The position numbers and the translations under genes are program-made. Shown here piece after piece: positions 1 through 11,637 of a stretch of DNA of 64,000 bases (position 1 is its first letter; each line of letters opens with the position of its first letter). Under the pieces are notes generated by a model. It did no database searches, was not told where the DNA came from, and saw only the letters and a program-made list of their open reading frames with translations. The DNA is from Pyrus communis (taxonomy: Eukaryota > Streptophyta > Magnoliopsida > Rosales > Rosaceae), in NCBI RefSeq assembly GCF_963583255.1, contig NC_084807.1, positions 1,192,872-1,256,871 on the forward strand, in the 5' to 3' direction.

Positions 1-70
1 CATCAACACCGAAACAGATTACTAAATGTCAAAAAGGAGTATTTCAAGGATATGGCAATAAGGATCACAC

Positions 71-241
71 ATGAAATGCTTTGGTAAGATTGTAGACCCC
101 TCTTTGATCAACTCTGTAGAGGTCTCCGCTGATAGTAGAGCGTGCAATAGCACAATATATAATCTTGTTACAGCCCTGTACTGCGGCGGACAGGGTAGCA
201 GGATCACCCACATCTCCAGTCAATGGCAAGACATATATGAA
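71..241 (-). pseudogene. HCF173-like exon fragment, copy 1
   Basis: The minus strand encodes a stretch with GDVGDPATLSAAVQGCNKI and later GVYNLTKAF. I recognise this as the NAD(P)-binding Rossmann-like part of HCF173, a chloroplast protein needed for psbA translation and photosystem II assembly. It ends at a usable splice donor (CAT|GTGTGA). The next exon would lie left of the window. The encoded peptide is identical to that of the copy at 3760-3930. It is an isolated exon with no transit peptide or remaining domains, so a functional protein is unlikely. The left limit of the exon is approximate. Confidence 0.72.
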
Positions 242-774
242 AAAAGAGAGAATGATAACACCCACCATTTAAAGGAGTAAAAGCACAAAAAAAATATCTT
301 GCAAACCCTTGATTTATCAGTAAAGCACATCAGAACCAAACAGTCAAGAAAATAACTTAAAACCAATTCTATATTTCTAATCAGAAGATGTGCAATTTTT
401 TTTTTTTTATTCGTCTGCAATTTGTGGCACTTCATTCTCAATAATGAACAATTCACAAAATTCTAGATTTACTACATCAAGGGACAGACCGAATAGGAAA
501 ATGCATCATTCGTTATCCAACTTGAAACAACAATCCCACTAAAATTGACTACTCATAAGAATCTCAGTCCACAAAACTTCTTCAGTCCAGGCCTAAACAA
601 CTGCAAGCAAAAAAATCCCCAAGATACATACTTTCATCCAAATCATCCACTGCCATTAACAAAACCACAACCTATATCTTCCTTTCAGCTAAGATTAAAG
701 CAAAATTTGAAACCTTAATCACTCCCAAACATGCTTTTGGAATATGAATAGAAAGGAAACTTGAAATTAGAGGA

Positions 775-885
775 TCATACAGAATTGGGATGGGGATTGG
801 ACTCGTGCTCAGAATCAACCTCTTCCTCTTCAGATTGATCACCGAATAGATTCTGCATCACCTGGTGCCACTCCTCCTTCCCCAT
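775..885 (-). pseudogene. LEO1/VIP4-like N-terminal fragment, copy 1
   Basis: A 36-codon open frame starts with MGKEEWHQVMQNLFGDQ, followed by an acidic SEEEEVDSEHESNP stretch, then stops (TGA 775-777). This resembles the N-terminus of plant LEO1 (VIP4), a nuclear PAF1-complex subunit involved in transcription elongation and FLC regulation. The family protein is more than 600 residues long, so only the first few percent is present. The same piece occurs at 4461-4571 with a few substitutions. Identification rests on a short acidic motif and is moderately sure. Confidence 0.58.
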
Positions 886-1168
886 CGCTGCTGGTGTGTG
901 TTGCCGTCGGAGCCCTCAAACTACTGACATTAAATAGTTCATTGATTAGATCATAGAAAATATCACCATAGCATACTGCAACTTCGAGAAGTGTGTGTCG
1001 AAACAAATTTGAAAAGGAATGAAAACCCTGTTAACCAAACCATCAACAATAACATAAGCCACACCAATCGTAGCACACAAAACCAATCCGGCATGGAGAA
1101 ATCCAGTCAACAAAACAAAAAATACTCCGAAACCCATCAGTCAATATACAGCAAGTAGAAGCAACGCA

Positions 1169-1205
<37 letters not shown>

Positions 1206-1252
1206 CTAAATCTGGAATGATGCAAACAGTTAAAACTAGGGTTTGATAATTA

Positions 1253-1534
1253 ATGCACCTATTGCTATTAGACTTTAATCCCCGGGAATTACTGGATACT
1301 GTTGATGATATCGTTGTGTTCAAGCCAATGCATTTCAACCCTATTCGGCAAAACATCACAAACTCCATCAGAAAAAGATTCTCAAAGATAATGGGTGAGG
1401 GGATTTCATTTGAATTGCCAGAGGATGCTGTTTAAAAGATCCTGACTGGAATATGGCTAGGCCGGACTGCCTTAAAGGAATGGGCAGAAAAGGTTCTAGC
1501 TCCGAGCGTCCAACTGCTCAAATACCCAAATTAA
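1253..1534 (+). pseudogene. Unidentified coding-like fragment with in-frame TAA, copy 1
   Basis: A plus-strand frame encodes LLLDFNPRELLDTVDDIVVF, then FKPMHFNPIRQNITNSIRKR and a segment ending ELPEDAV. A TAA (1433-1435) interrupts it, after which the same frame continues with KILTGIWLGRTALKEWAEKV and LAPSVQLLKYPN before a second stop at 1534. Residue composition looks like real protein on both sides of the first stop. I do not recognise the family. It runs opposite to the neighbouring fragments, which fits a mosaic of captured pieces. Confidence 0.45.
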
Positions 1535-1704
1535 TAACCAAACAATAAAAAATAATACAAAAATCAATGCCTTCACAGAAAAATATCTAAAACCCACAAA
1601 ACCCCACCCCCCCCCCCCCCAAAAAAAAAAAATCATTCAAAAATCTCACCGTGCTCAGAAATATTAATAAAGAATAAGGGGTTTATATGAGCAAGAACAC
1701 ATAC

Positions 1705-2179
1705 AAACTTGGAAATGTCATATAATCCAAACCCACTTCCAATATTAGCCATAACGAAATGAGGCCGTATCGACGCAGCCAGAACCTTCTCGATAACCTC
1801 CTTCACCGCAACCTATCAATTCCAACACAAAAATTGAGAAAATGTGCGAGAAAATTTGAGCTTGGGTTTTCTCGGAAACCAAACAGGGGTCTAGACTCTA
1901 AACCAAACCTTAGGCGAGGGGTGGAGAGAGAGGGTAGAGGCGAGGAAGGATTCGGCTGCAGATTTGGTTCCAGGATTTGCTAACGCATGCCGCTGACGCG
2001 AAGGATAAGGCGGGTAGGTGCGAGAGGATGTCGTCCAAAAGGTCGTCGTTTAGCAGATGAGGCGAGGAGGGAGAGGGGAAGAAGCGGTGAAGAAGCAGAA
2101 GGCGATGCGTAGTCGAAGTGGAGCATCCCACGATGATCGACACGTGGGCACCAGGCACAAACGCAGAAAGCAACCCCAA
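1705..2179 (-). pseudogene. F-box/FIST-like gene fragment, copy 1
   Basis: Minus-strand residues LNDDLLDDILSHLPALSFAS and ACVSKSWNQICSRIL form a clear F-box (start codon at 2179). After a short intron-like gap, an acceptor at 1813-1814 opens a 108-bp exon (1812-1705) reading VAVKEVIEKVLAASIRPHF and ANIGSGFGLYDISK. That is the start of the FIST-type domain of plant F-box proteins such as the At5g63520 family. Such proteins act as SCF ubiquitin-ligase adaptors and usually exceed 500 residues. Only the first two exons are present, and the first runs into a stop at 1910, so it is a truncated gene piece. Confidence 0.68.
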
Positions 2180-3404
2180 AACCCTGTCGTTTGGTATGCA
2201 ATCCCTTCCCTTCTTTAGAATAAGGAAATGGTAATAAATGCTACGAGACGAGCATACTCCAAAGTATCACAAGAAGCCAGACAGGAGATTAAAAACACAA
2301 AGCAGCGACATGACGTTTTTAGTTTCTGAACATATATTATCTTATATGCAGTGAATGGGGCGTCAACCTTTTGGATTCAATATGTAAGGGCCATGTTGAT
2401 TGCTTGAAATGGTTGTATATGATTTTACTTTTGTTCAATATGTCCCGTCTCTATAAACAACTCAGACAACTCCTAGTTAGTTTCTTTGTTTTCTTTTCCT
2501 CGATTTCCTTAGCAATCAAATGGTCTCCCTAAGTAAAAACAATTTCTTCAAACATACCGAATGTTTTCTAATAATTTTCTTTTCTTTCCTTTTATTCATC
2601 TACCCAATTGAACTGGTCTCTTAAGTTTTCTTAATCTGCAATCAAAATATATTGTTTTCTTAAGTTCTTTTCCATATTCTATCCCGCACATCTAAGTTCA
2701 TTATTAACCCACACCAGTTCATACTTATAATATGTTATAGGTTTATTTTTAAAAAGCTGATGCTTGTATTGCCAAGAACTAAAAAGGGAAAAGTACGGAC
2801 CTTGACATTCACATAGAAATCTTCCATGCAGTTCTTTGGCATCTACAAAAACAAACTTATTAACAGATCAGTCAAAGGAAAACTATTACAACCTCTGCAA
2901 AAACAAAATATAGCATGGTTGCGCTCGTAAAAGCATTTGGATTCATCACAATTCGTGACTCGTTAAACATGATATCTCCTTAGACATTTTGGGAACTTGA
3001 CAGCTTAGAACAATTGTTATAGATTGACATAAGCCTCCAAACTTCAAAAAAATTTGAAACCTTAAGAGAGCAGAACCTGTATTCATTCATATTTCATATT
3101 TGTGCTGTTTCGATTAGCTTATCTCGCTATGACTTGATTCATTAGTTCTAAAGGAAGCTCTAATCACTACGAAAACAGCTTAATAACAGTTGATTATCTC
3201 TAAAACAAAGAGGCAAAACATAGAAATACTATCTGTAATTAATAATAAGAAAAATACCATGAATTTGTTTTTGGGAAGCTGCTTTTAGGTTAGTACCCTC
3301 GTCTGGCGAAAACTTATCCTACAATGCAGCAAGAAATAGAGTAAAAGGAGTAATAGTTGGTTTCCATTTAGAACCTCAAAACCCCAATTTAGTCTTTCTC
3401 TTAC

Positions 3405-3930
3405 CGGAGAGAACAGCATCTCCGGTGAAAGTGAATTCGAACTTGGCATCCATTCCTCCATCATACTTAGAAGCAACCACATCCTGAAAGTAAGTCCCCT
3501 GACGAACTTCCCATCCATCCACTGACTCCGGAGTCTTCAACTTTACAATTGTAAGTTTGCTCTTGCTACTCTTTCCTGCTCATAATTGAGCCATTTTCTT
3601 CTTATAGTCCTACAATGCAAACAGTCAAAAGCTTCACATAAGCAATAAAATTCAAATCCAACATTGAACCAACCCATGAACTTAAAAGACATCAACACCG
3701 AAACAGATTACTAAATGTCAAAAAGGAGTATTTCAAGGATATGGCAATAAGGATCACACATGAAATGCTTTGGTAAGATTGTAGACCCCTCTTTGATCAA
3801 CTCTGTAGAGGTCTCCGCTGATAGTAGAGCGTGCAATAGCACAATATATAATCTTGTTACAGCCCTGTACTGCGGCGGACAGGGTAGCAGGATCACCCAC
3901 ATCTCCAGTCAATGGCAAGACATATATGAA
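3405..3930 (-). pseudogene. HCF173-like two-exon fragment with in-frame stop, copy 2
   Basis: Two exons on the minus strand match HCF173 in order. Exon A (about 3930-3760) reads GDVGDPATLSAAVQGCNKI to GVYNLTKAFH. Exon B (3609-3405) follows a TTGTAG acceptor and reads DYKKKMAQL, stop, then AGKSSKSKLTIVKLKTPES and GWEVRQGTYFQDVVASKYDGG, ending at the donor CCG|GTAAG. In functional HCF173 the residue at the stop is, from memory, an arginine, so CGA or AGA has become TGA at 3580-3582. The exon downstream in the family, beginning around GYVFTRGG, was not found nearby. It is a partial, broken copy of a nuclear gene for a chloroplast protein. Confidence 0.78.
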
Positions 3931-4460
3931 AAAAGAGAGAATGATAACACCCACCATTTAAAGGAGTAAAAGCGCAAAAAAATATCTTGCAAACCCTTGA
4001 TTTATCAGTAAAGCACATCAGAACCAAACAGTCAAGAAAATAACTTAAAACCAATTCTATATTTCTAATCAGAAGATGTGCAATTTTTTTTTTTTATTCG
4101 TCTTCAATTTGTGGCACTTCATTCTCAATAATGAACAATTCACAAAATTCTAGATTTACTACATCAAGGGACAGACCGAATAGGAAAATGCATCATTCGT
4201 TATCCAACTTGAAACAACAATCCCACTAAATTGACTACTCATAAGAATCTCATTCCACAAAACTTCTTCAGTCCAGGCCTAAACAACTGCAAGCAAAAAA
4301 ATCCCCAAGATACATACTTTCATCCAAATCATCCACCGCCATTAACAAAACCACAACCTATATCTTCCTTTCAGCTAAGATTAAAGCAAAATTTGAAACC
4401 TTAATCACTCCCAAACATGCTTTTGGAATATGAATAGAAAGGAAACTTGAAATTAAAGGA

Positions 4461-4571
4461 TCATACAGAATTGGGATGGGGATTGGACTCGTGCTCAGAA
4501 TCGACCTCTTCCTCTTCAGATTGATCACCGAATAGATTCTGCATCACCCGTAGCCACTTCTCCTTCCCCAT
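4461..4571 (-). pseudogene. LEO1/VIP4-like N-terminal fragment, copy 2
   Basis: This is the duplicate of 775-885: MGKEKWLRVMQNLFGDQ, then SEEEEVDSEHESNP and a TGA stop. Three substitutions separate it from copy 1 in the first ten codons (EWHQ versus KWLR). A longer overlapping frame in another register (4525-4821) has no family resemblance that I recognise. It is too short to work as a PAF1-complex subunit. Confidence 0.58.
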
Positions 4572-4917
4572 CGCTGCTGGTGTGTGTTGCCGTCGGAGCC
4601 CTCAAACTACTGACATTAAATAGTTCATTGATTAGATCATAGAAAATATCACCATAGCATACTGCAACTTCGAGAAGTGTGTCGAAACAAATTTGAAAAG
4701 GAATGAAAACCCTGTTAACCAAACCATCAACAATAACATAAGCCACACCAATCGTAGCACACAAAACCAATCCGGCATGGTGAAATCCAGTCAACAAAAC
4801 AAAAAATACTCCGAAACCCATCAGTCAATATACAGCAAGTAGAAGCAACGCAATTAAAAAAAAAAAAAACCCAAATCCGGAATGATCCAAACAGTTAAAA
4901 CTTGGGTTTGATAATTA

Positions 4918-5199
4918 ATGCACCTATTGCTATTAGACTTTGATCCCCGGGAATTACTGGATACTGTTGATGATATCGTTGTGTTCAAGCCAATGCATTT
5001 CAACCCTATTCGGCAAAACATCACAAATTCCATCAGAAAAAGATTCTCAAAGATAATGGGTGAGGGGATTTCATTTGAATTGCCAGAGGATGCTGTTTAA
5101 AAGATCCTGACTGGAATATGGCTAGGCCGGACTGCCTTAAAGGAATGGGCAGAAAAGGTTCTAGCTCCGAGCATCCAACTGCTCAAATACCCAAATTAA
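4918..5199 (+). pseudogene. Unidentified coding-like fragment with in-frame TAA, copy 2
   Basis: This is the counterpart of 1253-1534, with the same interrupting TAA (5098-5100) and the same continuation past it. The only visible coding differences are single substitutions such as DFDPRE for DFNPRE. The shared stop shows that the piece was already broken before the tandem duplication. Family unknown. Confidence 0.45.
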
Positions 5200-5369
5200 T
5201 AACCAAACAATAAAAAATAATACAAAAATCAATGCCTTCACAGAAAAATATCTAAAACCCACAAACACCCCCCCCCCACCCCAAAAAAAAAAAAAAATCA
5301 TTCAAAAATCTCACCGTGCTCAGAAATATTAATAAAGAATAAGGGGTTTATATGAGCAAGAACACATAC

Positions 5370-5845
5370 AAACTTGGAAATGTCATATAATCCAAACCCA
5401 CTTCCAATATTAGCCACAACGAAATGAGGCCGTATCGACCCAGCCAGAACCTTCTCGATAACCTCCTTCACCGCAACCTATCAATTCCAACACAAAAATT
5501 GAGAAAATGTGCGAGAAAATTTGAGCTTGTGATTTTCTCGGAAACCAAACAGGGGTCTAGACTCTAAACCAAACCTTAGGCGAGGGGTGGAGAGAGAGGG
5601 TAGAGGCGAGGAAGGATTCGGCTGCAGATTTGGTTCCAGGATTTGCTAACGCATGCCGCTGACGCGAAGGATAAGGCGGGTAGGTGCGAGAGGATGTCGT
5701 CCAAAAGGTCGTCGTTTAGCAGATGAGGCGAGGAGGGAGAGGGGAAGAAGCGGTGAAGAAGCAGAAGGCGATGCGTAGTCGAAGCGGAGCTTCCCACGAT
5801 GATCGACACGTGGGCACCAGGCACAAACGCAGAAAGCAACCCCAA
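5370..5845 (-). pseudogene. F-box/FIST-like gene fragment, copy 2
   Basis: This is the duplicate of 1705-2179: the F-box frame 5845-5576 and the FIST-start exon 5477-5370. The F-box residues are identical in both copies; differences lie upstream (GSSAST for GCSTST). A degenerate MITE begins about 280 bp upstream of this copy, whereas the upstream flank of copy 1 is the next repeat unit. No later FIST exons are found. Confidence 0.68.
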
Positions 5846-6128
5846 AACCCTGTCGTTTGGTATGCAATCCCTTCCCCTTCTTTAGAATAAGGAAATGGTA
5901 ATAAATGCTACGAGACGAGCATACTCCAAAGTATCACAAGAAGCCAGACAGGAGATTAAAAACACAAAGCAACGACATGACGTTTTTAGTTTCTGAACAT
6001 ATATTATATGTTGAAAGTGATTCCCGCTCTTTTGAAATATTTAATTGGACGGATCAAAAAGAATAAGCGAACAAAAAAGAGCACAGAATGAGAAGACGGA
6101 CTTGGTTCCAAAAATCATAAATAGGAGA

Positions 6129-6473
6129 TCAGGTTTGGTACTAAAGTGATTCTGAAAAAAAAACTGGTATTAAAAGAAGTTGGAAACTGTTTTTGTGTTT
6201 GGTAAACATTTAGCTTTTTTTCACAGTTTTGGGTGAAAAAAAGCCAAAAACAAGAAGCTGCAAAACTCAACTTTGAAAAACCAGTTTTTTTTCACATATG
6301 TTTTACATAAAAATTTACTAAACACTATAATACTGCTTTTTTTTTTTTTTTCAAAAGCACTTTTGCAAAAAAATTTACCAAACACTCTGCTGCTTTATTT
6401 CACAGCTACTTATTTTCACAACACAGCAGAAGCAGTTTTTTTTCAAAGCACAGCAATACCAAACCAGCCCTTA
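6129..6473. mobile_element. MITE with CAGG/GGGC-TTTGGTA terminal inverted repeats
   Basis: The left end reads CAGGTTTGGTACTAAAGTG. The right end, reverse-complemented, reads GGGCTGGTTTGGTATTGCTG, so the two form an imperfect inverted repeat around an AT-rich core of about 300 bp with repeated TTTGGTAAA motifs. No coding capacity is present. It sits between the tandem mosaic and the 3' end of the OBERON-like gene. The superfamily is not certain (hAT-like or CACTA-like). Confidence 0.55.
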
Positions 6474-6683
6474 TAACATTATAAAAGAAATGAGGCAGCC
6501 TCTTTGTACAGATTCTGGTTAGTGGTTCAATAAACAAATACAACAGAAACTACCATGAAAAACACCCTAATTGGAGCTATAAAACCACTACATTGAAAAG
6601 TACAACATAAAACAATCAGCACACGAGGTTACGGTTACTTGCCACATCGAAAACTCTTACAGGGACTCCTCTTCGTTTGCCAA

Positions 6684-9600
6684 TCACAAAGAAAGGTTCC
6701 GCTTCGTTGCTTCCATTTTTAACAAAAGATCCTTTATATCGGCTTGCATTCTCATCTTCATATTGGAGTATTCACGATGAGCTCGGTCTAGAGCTTGTAC
6801 TTCTTCAAGTTTCTTGCTGTGCATTTCTTCTGCCTCGACTAAGCGCAACTTTGCTATCCTGCTCCTAAATTCTTCTTCAATTTTTTCATCCTTTGCCATT
6901 GCTATGCGTTTCAGCCCCTCAGCTTCTCTTCTTGCATCATCTGCTCGTGTTTGAAACAATCTTGCCTCAGCCTGCTTGATCCTCACAATGCTCTCCAGCT
7001 CATCGAAAAGAGGTTCTTTTTGGGCACTTGTGTGCAACTCTCTGTCCATAATGTGTTTCTCATGCTGATTGTAGTTAAAGCTAGGATGAGTGTCAGCTGC
7101 AGTTTCCAACTGAGGGACCTTTTCTGTGTATATTGATTTCAGCAATGGGGGTTCCTGGCTTGGTCCAGCAATCCCATTGTTCACTTTACTTTGATCCTTC
7201 CCTGATAAAATGGCTGTTTTGCCTAGCTTGGAACTGTCAGCATCTGAAACAAAAGTGGAGGACTTGCTTAAAAACAGTACAGTTTCCGATTAACTAAGCA
7301 CAGTATTACAACACAGAACAAAAAGGCACAACTTTGAGACTCAATAAAGGCATAAGTTTTCTGCTTCGGGATTTTATACTCTTGCTATGTCACAATATTC
7401 TCACACAAGCACAAAAAAGCCGTTCAGAGACATCGATACGGATGTATTTAGGCCAGGCATCAAACTGAATCCCAAAACCCATAATCCTATTAAAACCGAA
7501 GCTTCAAGCAAGCCAAACATATAATGTATGTACTACAGAAACCATCAGTTGTAATTGTTCAAGCAGAAAGAAGAATACTTCCTCCGAAAGATTTTTATTT
7601 TGCATCTTCAATATAAAAACAAAAGGCTTCAAGTAGCTTCAATATATCAAAGGGATTCCATTCATGTCATAACAAAGAACACAATTTATAAAACTTCTAT
7701 TTACAGCAATTCACAAGTATCAAAACCTCCAAGTAACATCGATATCTTGTAAACCATGGAGAAAGGAAGCATCTGTAAATTTGTATTCCAGATAATTTTA
7801 TTTTTTTTTAAGAAAAAAGCATGATCCAAAACAATGATAATATGACAATGCATGCAGATTATAACCCCGAAAAGTATTGTAAGAACGAAACAATAAATTC
7901 TTTCTGATAAAACAAAGAACTTACCCAAAAGAAAAGCCATGACATAATTGTACACCTCCGGAAGGTTAGACTTGTTTACCAATCTTGCCAGTGATTGATC
8001 AGCAATTTCATAAAGTCGTCTCCCTCTCATGTCCTTGCTGACAACAAATATTCTCTTAACGTATTCAAGTTCCCTAGCAAGATTTTCAATTGTCCAATCC
8101 TTTGCGAAATTCTGAAAAACCTCCTTCACGAACCCAAATATCTCAGAAGGATGATCACAGGCAACACAATGAAACTGCATCTCAGTCGTCCCTTGAGATC
8201 CAGTAGCACTGCGTCCATTTCTAATATAAGATTCCCGCAATGCGCAATCCGCGTGGCACCAATGGAGACAAACATCACACCCAATCCAACTACATGTATT
8301 TGAGGCCATGTCAAACTTTGAGCACACAAGGCACATACACGCACTGCAAAAACCAGTCTTTGGCGAACAAACCTTGCAATCACATTCATCCACAGGCACA
8401 GGACTCCAACAAGAAGGATTTCTGCATCTTGAGTTCAGAAAAATTTCAGCCAAATCAGAAGATGATGCACCATTCTCTTGCAGGAGATAATTCGGTAGAC
8501 CAGTCTTCAGAGCAACCAAGATTTCCAGTTGCGCACGATGAGCTTTTAGTAGCATCTCCATGGTTATATCAGACCTGCTCTGCAGTGCCTTCTGAAATGC
8601 AAACAGTTGCATGCGCTTATCCATATTTAACATCATATCGCGAATGGTCTCCTTCACACATGAAGCCGATTGTCCTGTCATCTCATGAAACTTTCTAGCC
8701 ATTACATGTATGGGATCGGAGACTATCCTGGCAACGATTGTCTCCACAAAGTCAGCTCCACCAATGAGAAACTTCTTGTGTTCCTTCTGACTGCTAGTCG
8801 TATATAAACTACCACTATTTTTCTCTCTCAATAGTCGTTTTCTGTCAAAACTATAGTTCGATCCCATTTCATGAGATCCAACGCTATTCGAAGGTGATCT
8901 AACATCCTCATGGTTCCTTGTCTGTCCTCCTGACAACTGTTTATTGAAGCTCAGCTGCCTTTCCATTCCATTCGCCACTTCAGAGCTTCCTTCAGTATGC
9001 CTACGATGTTGTTGCCCTTGGACCGATTGACCATTTGGAATGCCTTGCGATGCTTGAGACTGTTGTTGATGAGACCCGTTTCCATTCATCAAGATTCTTT
9101 GATACAAAGGGATTTCTTTGCTCTTAGCATCATTCTGAACAAGTGCCTGCGAAGGAACTTCTTTACCCTTAGCCTCACTCTGAGCCAGTGCCTGCCAATC
9201 GATTCCCTGGAAAAGCGGACGACTTTTAACCGACTGTTCAAAGTCCATCGAATTCTGGGTGGTTAGCGAACAGCTAGGGTTGTGATAAAACGACTGAGAG
9301 CCTGAAAAGGATACTGATTGAGTAAATCCATCAGAGTTAGTACGAAAAGTATTACTTAGAGACTGAACACTCATTGCTTGGTCAGGAGAACCAGGAGCTG
9401 CACCACCAACGGGTAACAAAACATTAGGCAAGCTAAGAGAAAGATCAAGCGGCTCAAGTGCCAGCTTTTCATCCTTCATAATGGAACCAGATTGATCAGC
9501 TTTCTCCTGTCTCCTAACAGGAGAGCTTGAAAACAACTCGAAACCCCTAGTGCTGGGTCCTTCTATATCATTTTCCATGCCAGTTAACAGCTCTCGTGAT

Positions 9601-11102
9601 TCTCTAGCAGTCCACTGACCATCTTCTGCTGAATCTACCATATCAGTTGGTGTCACAGCGACGCTTTTACCTTTATCCTTAAAATTCTGCCTTATATTCA
9701 GCGTATCTAGCTTAACCACTTCATTATCCTCCTCATCCTCTGTTACTACCTTGTCTGACTCTGTCATTTCATCGTCATCATCCTCCGCCTTCAATTCAAG
9801 GTCAATTCCCTTATCTTGCTTTGGTTCATCTTCCAATTCCATCGGAATCTCGACCACTTCTTCATCACCTTCCCTCACACTCCCTTTTCCATCATCCTCA
9901 TCTTCACGAGCTTCCACATTCCCGCTTTTATCAATCATATCGTTATCACCATTTGGCAAGTCATCATCTTTCTTCTCCTCCTCATCCTTCCTTTCACACG
10001 CACTCTCTTTACTCACATCTTTCACCTCTTGTTTATCCGAGGACTCACCCTTCTCCTCCCTAGCCTCTTGTTTATCCAGAGACTCACCTTTCTCCTCAAC
10101 CCTATCTGTATCCCTATCTGAAGTCTCGCTTCGAATCCGTGTTTCTCCTGTTTCAGCTCCACCTTCAGGACCCAATTGGGGCTCACCTTCACCTCCACCT
10201 CCAACACCAGCTCCAGCTTCCGGCGCAAGCTCACCCTCCTCTATTTCACTACTAGTCCTACTCCCCTTATCAGCCTGAACCTCCTCCGTCTCCCTCTTCC
10301 TAACCACAACACTCTTTGGCTGCTCAACCGGAACCTCCTCCGTCTCCTTCTTCCTAAACTCAACATTCTTTGGCTGCTCACCCTGAACCTCCTCCGCCTC
10401 CACCTCCCTCTTCCTCACCTCAACACTCTTCGACTGCTCACTCCCCACGGAGTCCTTAGACCAAGTGGGCGACTTGGACTTCGACTCCGATTTCGACTCC
10501 TTCCCATCCCTCAACCTCCTCACCGGAGACCTAACCCTAGACTGCTCGCTCCCTGAATCCCTCAAATTTGACCACGTCGGCGACCTCACGTCCCTCAACC
10601 CCTTCCCTCCTCCTCTCTCCTCGAACTCCTTCCCAAACCTCCGCCACGACAACGCTCCGCTCCCGCTGCCTTCGCGCCTCGACCTGTCCCGCTCCGATCG
10701 AAACCCTTTCGGAAAATCCGCCGGCGACCTCCTCGACGCGGAGAAGCTCTCAGACCGGTGCATCAAATTACGATCGTACCCTCCTCCATCTCTATTGTAT
10801 CGATCGGTCCCCTTCCTCCGGTCGAAACCGTCGAACTCTTGCCCCGGCCTCTTCCGGACAGTTCTGGACCGTCCGCCAGAACCGGCCTGTTCCCGATCGT
10901 CGTAGGAGCGAGCCGGCACCAGAGAAGAAGCCGAGGAGGCCGAAGAGAGCAAACCCTTCCGCACAGTATCTGGCTTATAGTAGAAGCTCCGGTGCGAGTT
11001 GGAGGAGGTCCGGCTGGGGTTGGAGCTGGAGTTTGGGTTAGGATTCGGATTCGGATCCTTCCCGAAGGAATCGAGATCGTCACTGGATCTCAGCCTCTTC
11101 AT
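6684..11102 (-). CDS. OBE4: OBERON-type PHD-finger protein (OBE3/OBE4, TITANIA-like)
   Basis: Two exons: 11102-7925 and 7243-6684, joined in phase by GT/AG sites, giving 1245 aa. The first ~870 residues are low-complexity: Ser/Arg-rich, then acidic Glu/Asp-rich. An Oberon domain follows, with a Cys/His-rich PHD finger around residues 900-985 (CRNPSC, CDCKVC, CSACMCLVCSKFD, CDVCLHWCHADC, HCVACDH). The second exon encodes a charged coiled coil (about residues 1115-1240). Family members are nuclear chromatin-linked proteins needed for embryonic root and shoot meristem formation. The long N-terminal region separates OBE3/OBE4 from the shorter OBE1/OBE2. The start was chosen because MKRLRSSDDLDSFGKDPNP matches the family N-terminus. 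OBE3 versus OBE4 is not resolved. Confidence 0.93.
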
Positions 11103-11637
11103 TTCTCCCCCAAATTATAAATTAAATAAATAAATAGAGTGAAAATTGAAGAGCTACCGGCTACGACGTTGTATTTGAGCTGAAGGGGGTGAGGGCTTTT
11201 GGCCATAAAGGAGGTCGAATTTACGGGGATTGCCACGGAAGCTGGTTGAAATGTGAGCCGGGGTTGCAGAGAGAAAGAGAAAGGGGATAGCCGGCGGAGA
11301 GGAAGGTTCGGGGAGAGACGAAGGGGTAAAATTGGAAGGACAGTGGTGTCCTTGAGTCAACGCAGTTTTAACAACTGATGAGGAGAGAGAAAGAGCGAGA
11401 ATGAGGAGAGAGAGAATGAGTTGGATACGCAAAGTGCGTGGAAAAGCATTTAAGAGTGAGTCCTTCTTCTTTTTTTTTTTTCTTTTTTTTTTTTTTTGGA
11501 AATTCAAGAGTGAGTCACTTTGTTGGCAGGTCATTTTCAACTGAGGGTTGGTCAGATGGCTTATTTTAACCCTCTGACCCTTCAAGATTCTTCAAGATAT
11601 TAATATTTTAATGAACAGTACATAATCATATTTGCCT

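Larger units (their letters stand above)
1..2340. repeat. Tandem gene-fragment mosaic, copy 1 (left-truncated by window)
   Basis: This stretch is nearly identical to 3690-6007. The offset falls from 3689 at the left end to 3667 at the right end, mostly because a poly-A tract near 1170-1203 is longer than its partner near 4855-4869. Similarity stops at 2340/6007 after the shared string GAACATATATTAT, so a full unit should be about 3.67 kb and copy 1 should begin left of the window. It carries, in order, an HCF173-like exon (-), a LEO1-like N-terminus (-), an unidentified coding-like piece (+) and F-box/FIST-like exons (-). None of them forms a complete gene. Confidence 0.9.
2341..6007. repeat. 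Tandem gene-fragment mosaic, copy 2 (complete unit)
   Basis: This is the complete unit of a head-to-tail duplication; copy 1 ends at 2340 where copy 2 should begin. Its first 1.35 kb (2341-3689) has no visible partner only because that part of copy 1 lies outside the window. It holds two HCF173-like exons (3405-3609 and about 3760-3930), a LEO1-like start (4461-4571), a plus-strand piece (4918-5199) and F-box/FIST-like exons (5370-5477, 5576-5845). Few base differences separate the copies, so the duplication looks recent. Mixed fragments of unrelated genes are typical of Helitron or Pack-MULE capture, but I could not find convincing element ends. Confidence 0.88.

Noticed and set aside
1..2340. 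Helitron ends for the tandem mosaic
   Set aside because: The borders near 2340 and 6007 lack a CTRR end with a 3' hairpin on either strand, so the element class stays open.
2806..3318. Two exon-like segments with good splice sites on the minus strand (3318-3258 and about 2848-2807)
   Set aside because: They have GT/AG borders, but joining the first to the HCF173-like exon gives an immediate stop and neither matches a family that I know, so I did not call them.
8240..10905. Long plus-strand open frames of 100-175 codons opposite the OBERON-like gene
   Set aside because: They are antisense shadows of a low-complexity coding exon; their composition (Ser/Pro/Leu runs) mirrors the acidic and Arg/Ser-rich sense protein and no family is seen.
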